Source: Ophiura sarsii (taxonomy: Eukaryota > Echinodermata > Ophiuroidea > Amphilepidida > Ophiuridae). Taken from it: a DNA stretch of 64,000 nt. Under the pieces are notes generated by a model. It was not told the DNA's origin. It ran no database searches and was given only the letters and a program-made list of their open reading frames with translations. Both the position numbers and the translations under genes were made by a program. Where the stretch lies: NCBI GenBank assembly GCA_035610835.1, contig CM069452.1, positions 31,899,150 to 31,963,149 of the forward strand, in the 5' to 3' direction. Below are positions 20,747 through 33,443 of the stretch, in pieces; the first letter of the stretch is position 1, and each line of letters begins with the position of its first letter.

Positions 20747-23700
20747 TGTCTTGTTTGTATTTCTGCTGTCATCTGGGATTGGGGAACTTTGAACTTTGAT
20801 GAATGTTTACTTAATTTTAGCTATAATTTTTAGAAAATTAAAATGAGATGCTTTATAATAAGATGTTTTTTTTCTCCGAAAGCATTTTGAAGAATTTCTG
20901 TAGAAATCAATCCCATAAATTAACCATGATTATTTAATTATTGTTTAGGGGTAGGTAATTCAATTTTATATATGCCTTTAAAAATAATTATTACAAATCC
21001 TAATTCCTTTGTCATAAACAAAAACAAAATCTAGATGCTAAATTAGTTTGTACTTAATTGTGCAATTTACTGTTTAGTTGCATAAAACATTGAAAACAAA
21101 AAGGCAGAATATGGTAATTTGGATGGTTTAAAGAAGTTTGGTTAAACCAGTTTGACCACTTTTCTATACTTTCACTATGGATCTCTCTGATCACATCTCT
21201 CTACAGCAGGGCTTGGCAGCAAGAATTTCAGTTTCAGTTTTATTTACCATCAATACATATACAATAATGTTAAGTACATACATTGGTGTGCTGACCAAAA
21301 TCAGAGCAGATCTCGCAAATATATTTGGCCACTCTTAATAAATCATTTAAAGGTAACAAATTGGGATTCTGAATTGTGAATTATTCTTTTAGTTTGTCCA
21401 AAAATAGCAAATTTATTACACATTTTTTGTAAATTTTTGGGACCATTTCGAAGGGGAATAAAGCCTGATCTACCGACCCAACTGTAAAGATCTGTTCGGG
21501 TGTGTGTGGGGGGGGGGGGGGGGGGGGGTTATTGCCTAACAACCATTTATAAAGTTTTAGAATTGAGAACACCAACTTCGGAGTCTCCAGTAGCTATGGA
21601 AACCCATTTGTACTGTGCTGACTGACATACCGGTAACACTTTTTGTTTAAGTATTGTTCAAAATGCATTTCACTGCCTGTAGTTGACTCACTAAAAACAA
21701 GACTTGTGATCAATTTGTCACCCTCATATAAGCTATGCTCCATTATATCACACAATATATCTTATTTGTTGAAAATTATATCACACACTATAGAGGCTCA
21801 GCACGTATTCGTCAATTAGCTTTACAGAAAGAAATCAACCATGCATCATACACCGGAATCATGGCATACTACAGTCCATTCAGTTTATTCTTGGAATTAT
21901 TAAATATTAACTACTATTGGCGTATGCACGATTCTAGCAGAATCTATGTGTATGACCATTTATTCTTAGAATTGATACAAGATTTTGAGAGTGGTGTAAA
22001 TTCACATTAATGAAATGGGATTTTTATAGCTTCTTATAGTTTTGGTGAATTAGGTTCAATAGTCCTCTATTCTTTTTATAAACGATGTCATATGCAGGGT
22101 CTCTATATTTATTTTTGAATACCAATGTTTAGAGCCTGCACCTATAGCAATGCATTATTTATGGGTTGTTTTAGCAGTTATGGCAATGTTGGACTTGTAA
22201 CTCAGTATCTGACTCTCTGATATAGGAATTCTTTGGGAAACTTCTAAATGCAATATATTCCCATAGAAATCATGCTAGACACCGCAAGTCCAATATGGTA
22301 TATGAAGCGTGACAACACCGTTTGAGCAAAAATTGTATCTAGACTAGTTTTCAGAATTACAGAATATCACATCGCACAGCTTTTAGAATGTACCATAAGT
22401 GTACTTTTGTAGATTAAACCAATACTTTGTAGTTCACTGTATGTGGGGGTAACTCTTTTATAAGTTATTCATTCACTCTCAGTAGTTTCAAACCAATCAG
22501 AAAGCAGGACGCTTAAATATGGGGAGTGCATTGAAAGTTATCTAATTGCACTCCATGTTCGCGTACCACACACTTTGTTCAGGCAGCACAGGTTCGCCAA
22601 ATTTTATTGTAGGTGTTCGCTTGCTTGTTTACATGTTTTGTTTGTATTCATTGTTAAAAGAGATTAAAAGTATGAACAAAATTGTGAATTTTGATTTGTA
22701 TAGTGTGTCGTTTATGAATTAGGTCAATATTCACGCCTATGTTTGTTTCTTGACAAATCAGACAAATCAATGCACTTGTGCAAATGTTGATATGTTCACA
22801 ATAACACTCCCTCTGCAGGGTCGTGCCATTATTCAAACATCGTTATTTATTGACCTATAATCGTTAAAGTGATGGGGCGGTATAGTATTGTAAAGGAATT
22901 CCAAAGTGAATACACAACACAACATATTGGTAAATGATTCAACTTTAAACAAAACACCTTGTTACATGAATTAACCCCTGAACCTTAAAGGGAACATTTT
23001 TACAACAATAACCGATAATATGAATTCCTTGATACATTCTACCAAGTTGAACACCAAATGAACCTTTGCACAAAATCCATCTATCATTGTTTTCAATGGT
23101 TGACACCTTAAACATTAGCACACATGGTCACCGCATGGTCACCTCACCGAATACTATGCCACAATAACTAAGTTTTTCACCTAAGTCTGCCATAATTCCC
23201 CAGCATCATTAATTGAACCAGGGTCACTGTATTGGAGGCTCGGTATCATGAATGCTATGCCACATGAGAGTCATACTACAAAAAACTAAGTTTGCCATAA
23301 TTCCCCAGCATTATCAATTGAACCAGGGTCACCGCATGAGAGGCTCAGCCTTGTGAATGCTATGCTACAAAAAAACTATGTTTTTCGCCTAAGTCTGCGA
23401 TAATTGCCCAATGAGACCGAAGGGCTGTGCCATAAGCACAGAGTTGCTGTATAAATTTAAGTTACTCAATGCCTAAAGGGATTCTCATAGCAAATGATAT
23501 TCTCCAGATTGTTGTTTGGTCAAGCATTTCGATTGGTCATCAGAGTCACAAACTCTACTGACTTTCTGGAATACTAAATCGTTTCAGCTTGCTGAACTGA
23601 AATTGATTTGAACTGGTATCAAATTATCTTAGCTCACCAAAATTAATTTAGCTGACTGAAATTGATTGAATGGTCATTCTGTAACACAAGTGCCAAGTTC

Positions 23701-25086
23701 AAGCAAGCCAAAATTAGTGCTAATTTCCTCTTGTTGAAATTCAGAAAGTCTTATATTGATTGCAATCAACAGGGCAGCTAGAAATTCATACCAAGACACT
23801 CAGTTTGTGTGTCTGTGTTATTTAGTCAACAAGATGTAACATTTTTAAAATTCAATTTGTCAATTTTTGGCAAAATCATAACTTGTTTGCAATCAACTGG
23901 GCAGCTTTAATTGTATTTACCTGGAAAATACATTTTGTTTTTCTGTTGATAAATGTACAAATATATGACCTTTTTCGGAAATTTCAATTTCTGATTACTA
24001 TGACAATGGGACTGATGCTTATACTGGTCAACAATTCTGCAGTCAAAAGAAACAGATTATAATAGCCAAGGACACCTGGCTAACAGACTTTACTGAATAA
24101 AAGTGTCTATGGGATCAGGGAGAGCGTTTACATATAAATAGCCTATGCAATTTCTCAACCCCAACTCCCAAGGGTGATTTTATGAATTAAACTATCAAGG
24201 GAAAAGAAATAGGCCAAAATAGATGTGCCGTCACCCCCAATCAAACTTGGGTTCTCTGCATGGAAATCCTTGTCAATGTGTGAGGTTACCCTAGGAGAGT
24301 TTTTCCAGCACATGCATAGCCTTCTGTGCTCCGCGCATTGAGATAGACTGGGAAAATAAGGTCTTCTGTATAGCATGAAATGTTCACATTCATCAAAATT
24401 TCGCGAGTGTAGTTCACTCGCAACATTTTCATGCACACGAATGTTTTGCTTTTTAAAGGCCTGTAATGACTTCTCACCAACACATTCGCGAAATTGTCAT
24501 GCCGCGAAAATGGCCGAAGTCGGTGATTCACGAAATTTTAATGCCGCGAACATTTCATGCTTTACAGTATAGGGTTGCAAATCGTAATTTGTAATACTTT
24601 GTAGCATTTGGATTATCAGCTCAACCCTCCATGTTGTAACTGCAAATTGTGTATCGCACTGATTCAGCTGGTGTATTGCATGCATATTTGGTGTTATAGT
24701 TGATTGTTTTGCTATTGTGATCCATTTAGATGTAATATATACAAGTTTGTTTCTAGTTGGCTTCATACATTTCAATTCAAAATTGTACTGGTAATTCAGT
24801 AAAATCTCTTAATTTGTTTCAAAACATCAGAATATGATTCAACAAAGTATCATAGCCATCAAAGCTTTCTTTTTTTCAGTTTCCTTATCTAAAGTTTACT
24901 AAACAACAATTTCCTTTCATTCAGATGTCAATTATTATTTGATTTCGATTTGTAAACATATAAAAACATCCAAAAATGCATTATAATTTTTACAACTCCT
25001 ACTGGTAACAAACATGTTATTTTTATTGTTGGCCATAAGAGTGACATTTAACAAACTTTACCTATTGTATTTTAACCTCTTCTCAG
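20747..25086. other. Non-coding stretch upstream of the first RAP1GDS1 exon seen
   Basis: No exon could be recognised here, so it is probably intron or intergenic. Contents: a 21-G run (21508-21528); a three-copy tandem repeat of about 130 bp (about 23130-23405; shared words CCATAATTCCCCAGCAT, AATTGAACCAGGGTCAC); a TIR element at 24363-24571 (CTGTATAGCATGAAATGTTC against its complement, with CGCGAA words). Small ORFs are unsupported. Confidence 0.5.
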
Positions 25087-28000
25087 ATGAACACTGTATA
25101 AAGCTGGTACAGCTAGGCATCGTGGGACCACTTCTCAAACTTTTACGTAAAGATGACAACACTGGAGGCGAAGAGGATAATGTGGAAATGAGGCTGGGTC
25201 ATGCCGTACTGAGTGCACTAAGGAATCTAGCCATTTCAAGTGAGTACTATTTAAAGGTGTATGTTCTGATCACCTTTTTTTTTGGCTGTGATATTTTTTT
25301 TCACATCCAAGATATTTTGATATCAGAAGAATCCTCATATTTTTGTCATTATGTCTGTAAAATCTTAGGGGCCAGGCATGATCCATTTAGAAAGTATAGG
25401 CTAAAATGTGGTGAATTACTGCCAAAGGTGGTTAACCACCAGCCAGTTTGTGTACTTCTCAATGGGCATATTTCTGGTGACCGTGTGCTTCTAAAATAAG
25501 AACCATTGGATTTATGCAATTCAAACTTTGGAATGCTATAATTTTAAGGATGACCTTTCATGTAAAATAGAAAACATCAAGTTGAAAATAGGGCTAGCAA
25601 TTAGAACATCTACCTTTAAGAGTTAAATAACTTCTAATTCAGATATAGAGCAAACCCTTGAAAACCATGAAGCAAATAACATTGTGCGGATTCAAACCAG
25701 GGACCTATGGCGTAATATGCCAACACCTTAACCACCTGACCATGAAAGCTCTACAGAAATAGATGTACCAGTGTATCTACACTTCAATGACCATCCAATT
25801 ATAATGATCCATGATATCAGCCTATGCGTGGAAACAGAAATTACCCTCAAAATATATACATGTTGTCTTTTGTTAATCAGTGTAACAGTGCTACAAAACC
25901 TTTTCATACTGAAAGAAATATATCAACATGAAATGTATTGTTTACCTTTATTACACATTTTCCATTTTTCAACAGGAGTGAACAAGCCGCTGTTATTACA
26001 ACAAGACACCCTACCCACCATACTGCCTCTAATTCATATGGACATGCATCCTGTACAATTCAAACTACTGGGGACCATTAGGATGCTGGTGGATGGACAG
26101 GGTAAGTTGGAGTATACTTGAACTCTTTATATACTACAATTGGCGGCTCCAAATTGGCAAACCTCCTAACAGTAGTGAAGCAATGGTAGGCATGAATGTA
26201 TGCCACAATCGTGCAGGTATAGATTACTTTTGTGAGCGTATAGATGAAAAATGCATATTTCTTGTCAATTTGGAACTGCATAAACTATTATAGTTGGTCC
26301 TATGATACTGTGTGTATAACCTGTTGAATCAAAGTAGAGAATGTCAGTGTATAACTATTGTCAATGGTGCGCTTCTCCCCTCCCCCATCCTTGTGCCAAA
26401 CAAAAGCCTATGGAAACGATATATTCAGGATTTTTTTTTTTATTCTTCCATTCTTTATATGTTCCCAATTGATGAGAAATATATGCGGTTTCTATATATA
26501 TCTTCATAGGCAAAAGTAATCCAAGAGTATGCCGGCAAGTGTGGCTTAGGTACACACTCCCCGGAGCATGTGTAATGCATATGTGACGTGTTCTACCAAA
26601 ACCAGACGGAATTGGGCAGAGCTCCAAACTGAGAAATAGCCCAAAACATAATTGAGGGTGATTTTGGGGGGAATTTGAGTTTTTGGTAAATAATTAATCT
26701 TCAGAGTGTTTATAACAATATTGTGAAAGATTCAGATTAAAAAATCATCCTAAATGTATGTTTCAGTGATTTAAAAAAGCCTAGTTCTAGTAAAAAGCCT
26801 AGTTCTAGTAACTTTAAAGGGCGATATCTCAGTTTGGAGTTTTCATAAAGACCGTAAAAGACGAACTTGAAAAGGATGTAACTCCGCTTTAGGAAGTCTG
26901 ATTAAAAGAAGAGAGGTACCACTGTAAAGCTGAAGATCTCTACTTTAATAATCAATTACTAACCCAATTTTGATATCTTGCCCATTTGTGTCTGGTTTCG
27001 GTAGAACACGTCACATATGATGCCCAGTGACTCATTTGTGTTCATGCGTGCCAATGCTCCTCCGTATCTGAAAGGAGGTTTGCAAATTTGGAGCCGATTA
27101 AAGTATAGACTGTTGGTTAGGGGTGACGTCAAAACTCAACCGCCGGCTGACCGCAATGCATTGTTTAGAACAATAGAAACCTGTTCCAACCGCACAGAAC
27201 CGGGCGGAACAGGCGGTCAACCAGCGGTTGAGTTTTGAAGTCATCCCTTACACGTTAGTAAGGGTTTTGGACAGCAGCAATTAGATTTTAGGTGGAACTG
27301 GGTCATAAATTAAAATTCATATTGGATACAACCCTATCTATAATACCTCACAAATCACACTATGTCATTACCCATTAAAAATCCACAGTGCAATATATGT
27401 TATAAATTGATTTGCCATTTTTTCTTCAGCGGAGACTGCTGTTCAGCTTGGGGATAACACATCATTCATTCTGCGTGTGGTGGAATTGTGTGAATGCCAG
27501 ATTCATGCTGGGGTAGCCGGTGAGGCTAACAGGTAAGGTGTACAAATCTAAGGAGTTAAAATTAAAGTTGAGTTAAAATTGATGAGGCACCATATGCCTG
27601 TTCGCCATTACTTTTTTCTGTATGTATTCCAGGCATTCAGCCTTATTGATGTGCATGCGTCTACTGGTTCCCCCAACCCCTTTGATCCAATGCTTACATT
27701 ATCATACAAGAAAAATCTCAGCATTTATGTCTATAGTTGGAATATGCACTGATGTCAAAGCACATAAAGAGATGAATAGAAGATGCTGGACAAAAGATAG
27801 AAAGGAATGCATTTACAGACTTAGTGAAGAGCAACATAATTGCAAAAGTTCATCTCAACTCAACCGATATTTCTTTTGTGTGTTTGTTTGCAGATTGCTT
27901 GCAGCACTAGTCAAACATTCTGCTTCTCCAAGCGTGATGCAAACTATAGTATCCTGCGGAGGAATTAAACCACTCATTTCCATGGCAACCTGTGAACATA

Positions 28001-30255
28001 CCCTGATGCAGAATGAGGCGTTGGTGGCGTTGACTCTCATAGCTTCGACATGCTTAGGTTAGTTATGGAGATACTGATAACTATCGTAATGCCCGACAAA
28101 TTTATGCTTCTCATTCAGAAAATGACATAAATCTGAAATTATAATATTAGGCTATATTTAACAAATCATTCGTCTCAAAGCTCCCGCGCGCGTTAGTTAA
28201 TTGATGCCCATTAGAAGAAGAAAAATCTGGTTTTTTTCCCCTTTTTTTCTTTTGAAAAAAAAGAAATCCCAAAATGTCACAGATTTTTTAAGATTTTCAT
28301 TGATCACATCATTTTAAATACAAAAGGTCACTTTTACAAGAATTTGAATATTTTATATTAAAAAAAGAAAAGAAAAAAACACTTAAAAAACCCGCATTCC
28401 GCATTAGGTTTTGAAAAAAAATGAAGAGCTTTGAGACAAAAGATTTTTTAATATAGCCTTACCTAAACAAGGGTGACTTTGGGAGACAGGTGTGGACAAA
28501 AGCATATCATTTCAATTATTTGAATATGTGTTTGTAGTTTTATGGATGATGAAGGGTAGTCTATGACTTAATTATAAACAAATATGTTAATTTAAGAATA
28601 TGAAGCAACACTAGTTTTGTCCACAGCCTCTCCATTTCACAGTAGATAGAAGAGATAAAAAGCCTGATCCTCAGAATCTGCCAGTCTGTATTTGCTGTTG
28701 TGTAGCTAATTTGTGATGGTGGGTGATCTTTAATTGAATTTCTTGTAATGCATGTGTGATCTTCCTCTCCAGATCACATTCATCATACAGAACTTTTAAA
28801 ACAAAGATGCTAGGGTAAAGTCGCCAGTTTTCGGTCAGCGCCTATTTTCGGTCACTTCGCCCAAATCGTGTAATAAAAATGACCTTGTCGTTATAAACTG
28901 ACAGCTAAAAAACGCGCATAGTTGATGCCCGGTATTGCTTTTAAAATGGCGACGACCGATGCAATTACACAATTTTGGCCAAGTGACCAAAAATAGGCGC
29001 TGACCAAAAACTGGCGACTTTACCCTATATCAACTTTGGTTCCGGAGTACACAGGCATTTGTGTTGAGCTGGATACAATTGCCTTTGGAGCAGTTGGTCA
29101 AATCTAGTCAGCATATTTGAGGATTGACTAATGGGTTTTGAATGTTGCTAGCTTGATCTGACTTTCAATTACATTAATTCCAACGGGTCAATATATGACC
29201 TGTCCATTGTAATACTTCTTGTACGTCAAACAATGACCTTTCCAATATATTATTTACTGTAGATCAATCTGTACCAGGTATGCTGGAATGTGGACTGCTG
29301 AAAGTGATTAAGACAGTACTACAAGATAACAACATTCCAGATGAGGTGCAATGTAATGTGCTTACACTGGCTGGGTTTCTCACACAATCAGGTATGTCAG
29401 CCTGGAGGGAAAAACATCTCTTTTCTACCATGATTATAGTGTGATTAAAAGTTGAACGAACAACACACATGCCTCTCAAAGATGATCGCAGCTAACATGT
29501 TCACAATTTATGTTTGTGCACATATTGCGGAATGGATGCAATACACCATTCTAATTTGTTCATTCATTCAATTATAAATCTGATTACAGTGCGGAAGTCG
29601 GTCAAGCCCATCATGATATCTAATGTTAAGCTGGAGTTAAACTACCTTTACTTTGAATGAAATCTTATATACTCAATATAAGGCAACAGTGTATATGTTC
29701 TGAGGCTCTAAGCATGGAGTCAGCTGATAACAATTTCTCATTCAGGTCAATATTTATCATTAAGTAACACAAACACATGAAGAAGGTGCTAGAATGTAAT
29801 TTGTTCACTCAAATCTGTGCAGTGACATACGAGCGTATTCTGGTAATCAAAGCTCCATTTAGGCCTAAGTGTCTGGGTACAACTTTGATTGCTATAGGAT
29901 TACAATAATGGGCGTGATAGTGAGGTGTCATCACTTCAATACACTATAACATCGATGCACAGAGTGAGATAAATGAAGTGTGAAAAAACATCTCTAAAAA
30001 CCAATAAATGTGTTAATAAGGTATGAAACGTCCAAAACATCAACTATGATTTCAAAAGAAGATGGCTTCTTTCCACATTATTGTCCCATTCTAATAAACT
30101 ACTCTCATTTTCATGTTATTTTCGGTGTTTTTACAGAAACTTTAACTGCGGCCATGAAGGAGCAAAAGGTCATGGAGGTCATCAAGGACATGTGCAATCA
30201 TAGCAATGAAGCAATTAGCAGAAAGGCTTCCACCGTCTGCCAACATTTCACGTGA
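25087..30255 (+). CDS. RAP1GDS1 orthologue (SmgGDS), 3' six coding exons
   Basis: Rap1 GTPase-GDP dissociation stimulator 1: a cytosolic armadillo-repeat protein that acts on prenylatable small GTPases (Rap1, RhoA and others). Exons: 25087-25239, 25976-26101, 27430-27532, 27894-28057, 29263-29391, 30137-30255. All have AG acceptors and GT donors (GTGAGT, GTAAGT, GTAAGG, GTTAGT, GTATGT). The spliced frame stays open for 263 codons to TGA at 30253-30255, which supports every junction. Recognisable blocks: LSALRNLAIS, VQFKLLGTIRMLVD, HAGVAGEANR, LLAALVKHS, SGGIK-like SCGGIKPLISMAT, MQNEALVALTLIA. They align with the C-terminal ARM repeats of the vertebrate protein (about 607 residues). The first exon starts at codon position 2. 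Exons for the N-terminal half (about 345 residues) were not found, so the gene is partial here. Confidence 0.92.
25251..25619. mobile_element. MITE family D in RAP1GDS1 intron, 11 nt from the splice donor
   Basis: TTAAAGGTGTATGTTCTGAT ... CATCTACCTTTAA. The interior matches the reverse of 33091-33443 (ACCATTGG/TGGTT, AAGGATGACCTTTCATG, CAAGTTGAAAAT). The left end lies 11 nt past the donor GT at 25240. A 161-codon open frame running from the exon through this element is read-through, not a product. Confidence 0.8.
26129..26293. mobile_element. Family-E element, copy in intron
   Basis: TATACTACAATTGGCGGCTCC ends near its complement-like TTTGGAACTGCATAAACTAT. Shared words with 34317 and 59845 (CCAAATTGGC, AATTTGGAAC). 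Short, non-coding. Confidence 0.6.
26452..27111. mobile_element. Family-E element interrupted by a second TIR element
   Basis: The family-E left part (GATGAGAAATATATGC, GGCAAAAGTAATCCAA) and right part (GGAGGTTTGCAAATTTGGAG, CCGATTAAAGTATAG) are separated by an inner element at 26582-27015 with TGTGACGTGTTCTACC... and ...GGTAGAACACGTCACA inverted ends. Confidence 0.65.
27119..27249. mobile_element. Short hairpin element in RAP1GDS1 intron
   Basis: AGGGGTGACGTCAAAACTCA with ACCGC, mirrored by GCGGTTGAGTTTTGAAGTCA with TCCCT; 131 bp. It starts 7 bp after the preceding family-E element. Confidence 0.75.
28148..28461. mobile_element. MITE family B, copy 1 (RAP1GDS1 intron)
   Basis: TTAGGCTATATTTAACAAAT ... 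TTTTTAATATAGCCTTA with internal inverted GTCTCAAAGCTC/GAGCTTTGAGAC. Shared core words: CGCGCGCGTTAGTTAATTG and ATCACATCATTTTAAATAC. Other copies: 36006, 40753, 51852 and 61612. Confidence 0.85.
28811..29027. mobile_element. Foldback MITE in RAP1GDS1 intron
   Basis: About 47-bp termini, TAGGGTAAAGTCGCCAGTTT continuing TCGGTCAGCGCCTATTTTCG, mirrored at the right with few mismatches. 217 bp in total, non-coding. Confidence 0.85.
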
Positions 30256-31602
30256 AGCGCCATCGTGTAAAGCGCCCTCGTGTGAAGCGACCTTCACCAC
30301 CCCCTTGGGTCAGTAGAGGATGAGACGTGATGTTCCAAGCTGTGATCATCCAACTCTAAGGCTTTCGTAGTAAAGTCTACATCGCGGCAGGTCTAATAGA
30401 CAAAGACATGCACTCCTTGCTGTTGCTCATACAACTTGTGTAATTAACCCACTCTATAAGCGCAAGACTATTGTGAATCCTATCTACGGTTCACACACCT
30501 ACTGTAATTAATCCGCTCTCAACTGTAAAACTTTTGTGAAGTCAAACTCTCAGCAAGTTATCGCAAACAGAAACATTGCAGCATTTTCATACCCACTTTA
30601 ACCCATACCCAAATGGTTTCATTCGTGTCCAATATCAGTATTATCATACATTCTAATTCAGATTTAAAATACAGTGACTAGTAGTATGACAATGGAGTCA
30701 AAAAAGTTTGGAGAAAATTGTCATCATGTAGAATACCAAAAGCCAATTTCATGTTCACACTTTCCACTCGATAGGCATCTGCAGACGCCATTCCAAAATT
30801 TTACAAAATGTTTCAAAAATGCCACAGTTATTGGATTTCATTATCATAATTGGAATCACCATGAGAAATGTATTGAAATAAGTACAAACATGCCTTGTAT
30901 TTGTTCAGTAATCCTTGAGATAGACCTTGAAAGTTGGACAAGGTTTCTGACAAATCTGTTTTGTATATGGTAAACCAATAGTCGCGTGGAAAGTGTTAAG
31001 AATGAGATTAGTAGTGCGGAGAAGCAACAGGGCAGTCTGTGGTTGATCATGAATAATTGGCAATAAGTTGATTTGTCTGGGTTTTTGGTATAAAGCATTT
31101 TACTGCTTTCATAACAAGTTGATAATTAACTGCGCTTACTGGAATACGCTCTGACGTCACGTTCATACTTCAGATGAGATTGAAGCCTATCATGTCCATA
31201 AATTGGGCTACCAACTAATGGATTTGGCAATACTGTTTGGGCTACCAACTAATGGATTTGGCAATACTGTTTCGAGACTGGACTAGAGTACCAATCAGTC
31301 AGTGTACAACTGCCACAAATGACCAATGTCTATCACCATATCACTCTGTTCTTGGCATCGTACTATAACAAGTATCAGTGTACAGAAATGGGACCAGTAT
31401 AAATCATGATATTGTAAAAAATATATTTGTGAAATTGTAAACAAATAATGCTTGTACAAAATTACCATCTGACGTAGCAGATCATGATGTATGCATAAGA
31501 GTATCAAATTGATTCCTGATTTCTTATAACACATTTGCTATCATCAACTCCTATATTCTTGTTATGTACATAGAGGTTAAAACAACAGAGATGTGCAATA
31601 AA
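30256..31602 (+). other. Putative RAP1GDS1 3' UTR
   Basis: Runs from the stop to AATAAA at 31597-31602. Just after the stop, a 15-nt tandem unit repeats, giving further in-frame stops at 30268-30270 and 30283-30285. A MITE (30757-30999) with ACACTTTCCACTCG / GTCGCGTGGAAAGTGTTA ends lies inside; its relative is at 37030-37276. A 37-bp tandem duplicate (CTACCAACTAATGGATTTGG) is at about 31207-31270. Confidence 0.55.
31597..31602 (+). terminator. AATAAA polyadenylation signal candidate for RAP1GDS1
   Basis: Clear AATAAA hexamer 1.34 kb after the stop codon, followed by T-rich sequence. Confidence 0.5.
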
Positions 31603-32039
31603 AACTGCATGTCATAAGTTTTTTAGTTACAAAAGTTTAAAAACAAGTATAAAAATGTAGTGAGTTTAGCTGATCTATTTTGTGTGTGTGTGTAGCAATT
31701 GTCATAGTGTTCTCATGGTTTGGAACTTATCACACTGTTGCCTGTTGGTGGATGTTACTTGTTCATAATCAGATAAGTTGACAATTGAGAAACCGGTGTG
31801 CAAATTGAAGCTGTTTTTAAAATCAAACATCTGTGTTTAAAAGGGAGACAACCTTCCAAAAACAGATACAATGGTTCAGCATAAAGATCACAGTTGCTAT
31901 AATGTAACAAATGGATCATAGTCATTGGCACCATAAGTTGTTTCTTTCAAAGAATATGGTTGTTAGGCTACCAGTAATTGATGTGGCACAGGCCATAAGA
32001 ATACAGGCAAACAATTCAATTGTGTCATGAAATGGCAAA

Positions 32040-32364
32040 CACTGCAAATTATGAGCGTTTACTTTTGGACAAACTAAAAGTAAACTCAAAAGTAAACGCA
32101 ATACTAAACACTTATGTGAGCCAAACAACTAAGCTGTTTTCCACCCAGCCTCTAATCAATAACTGTCCCATTATATCAAAGATGGGGGAAACATCTGTGA
32201 TTATATTCACTCACTTGGAGCGTGCTTTGAGGTCAATTGGGTGCAAAATGCAAGAAACGTTTAGTTTTGCGTTTACTTTTACATTTAGTTTTGTGTTTAG
32301 AATTGGGTTTACTTTTGAGTTTACTTTTAGTTTGTCCAAAAGTAAACGCTCATAAATTGCAGTG
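32040..32364. mobile_element. TIR element, CACTGCAAATTATGAGCG termini
   Basis: CACTGCAAATTATGAGCGTT and its mirror CGCTCATAAATTGCAGTG bound 325 bp. The subterminal zone is filled with inverted copies of GTTTACTTTT / AAAAGTAAAC, at least five per side, which could be transposase-binding arrays. The plus ORF across it encodes low-complexity sequence and is rejected as a gene. Confidence 0.8.
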
Positions 32365-32716
32365 AAATGCATCATGTGTCATGTGTATATGCTATCAACT
32401 ATTTCGGCCAGTAATTCATTGTGACCTCCCACAAAACCCGGATATAAGAAAAACATTATGATACCAATGGATTTTTTAAGTGAATTATTTACAAAAGTAC
32501 AGGGTGTCCCAACAGTTTCAAAACCTTTTTAAAGCTTTATATCTCTGGTAAAATAATTTGCAGTATGAAACTAAAAGAACATATTGGATAGAGAAGACTT
32601 GTAGAATTATTTTGGAACCAAACTTACAATAACAGCTGTCGGTATTGCCAAAGTACAGATGAAAGTTTTCCAAACTGTAGAACTGCACTTTCATATGAAC
32701 GCGTACAATAATGAGC

Positions 32717-33090
32717 TTAAAGCTATATTATGTGATCTTTCCAGGGAACGCCCTCAACATCGAAAAAAATTGAAAGCAGATTTTTTTTGCTGATTTACAT
32801 TTCTGATCATACATACATTCGAAGTTGCAGGGCGATACGATTCTTAATTACTTCAAAATCATGGTTTTAGAGTGAAAATAAACTGTCGGAAATCCGACGA
32901 CTTATTTTACTCTAGTCTAAATTCACTCTAAAACCATGATTTTGAGGTAATTAGGAATCGTATCGCTCTGTAACTTGGAATGTATGTACGATTTATGATC
33001 AGAAATGTAAATCTGCAAGAAAATTTACTTTCTAAAAAAAATCATGAATAGAGGGCGCTCCCTGGAAAAGATCACATAATATGCCTTTAA
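32717..33090. mobile_element. MITE family C, copy 1
   Basis: TTAAAGCTATATTATGTGAT, CTTTCCAGGGAACGCCCTC and the mirror end. The whole element is close to a palindrome (arms about 170 bp, including AATCATGGTTTTAGAGTGAA and its complement). Other copies: 53330 and, shortened, 61398. Confidence 0.85.
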
Positions 33091-33443
33091 TTAAAGGTAG
33101 ATGTTCCGATTTTCAACTTGAAGTTTTCTATTCTACATGAAAGGTCATCCTTAAAAAAGTTGTGTTCCAAAGTTTGAGTTGCATAGCTCTAATGGTTCTT
33201 ATTTTAGACGCACAAGATGCTGTGAACTGTACCCATTGAGTAGTACACAAACTATATCGGTGGTTACCACCATTCGCGGTAATTCGACGTTATTTCATCA
33301 ATTTCTCCGTAATTATACCGATTTAGGCCGTCAAATTTCAGTATGATGATGAGAAAAATACGAGCTTTCATATGATATGAAAATCTCCGCATGTTTGAAA
33401 TAATTCTGTGTTACGAAAATGTGATCGGGTCATCTACCTTTAA
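33091..33443. mobile_element. MITE family D, copy
   Basis: TTAAAGGTAGATGTTCCGAT ... GGGTCATCTACCTTTAA. The left half matches the reverse complement of the right half of the 25251-25619 copy. Confidence 0.8.

Noticed and set aside
25014..25499. 161-codon ORF around the first RAP1GDS1 exon, and similar extensions at 25771, 27622 and 30010
   Set aside because: Only the parts between the splice sites match the ARM protein; the flanks are intron or MITE sequence.
32020..32355. 111-codon ORF rich in Phe/Thr
   Set aside because: Low-complexity translation of the GTTTACTTTT arrays of a TIR element.
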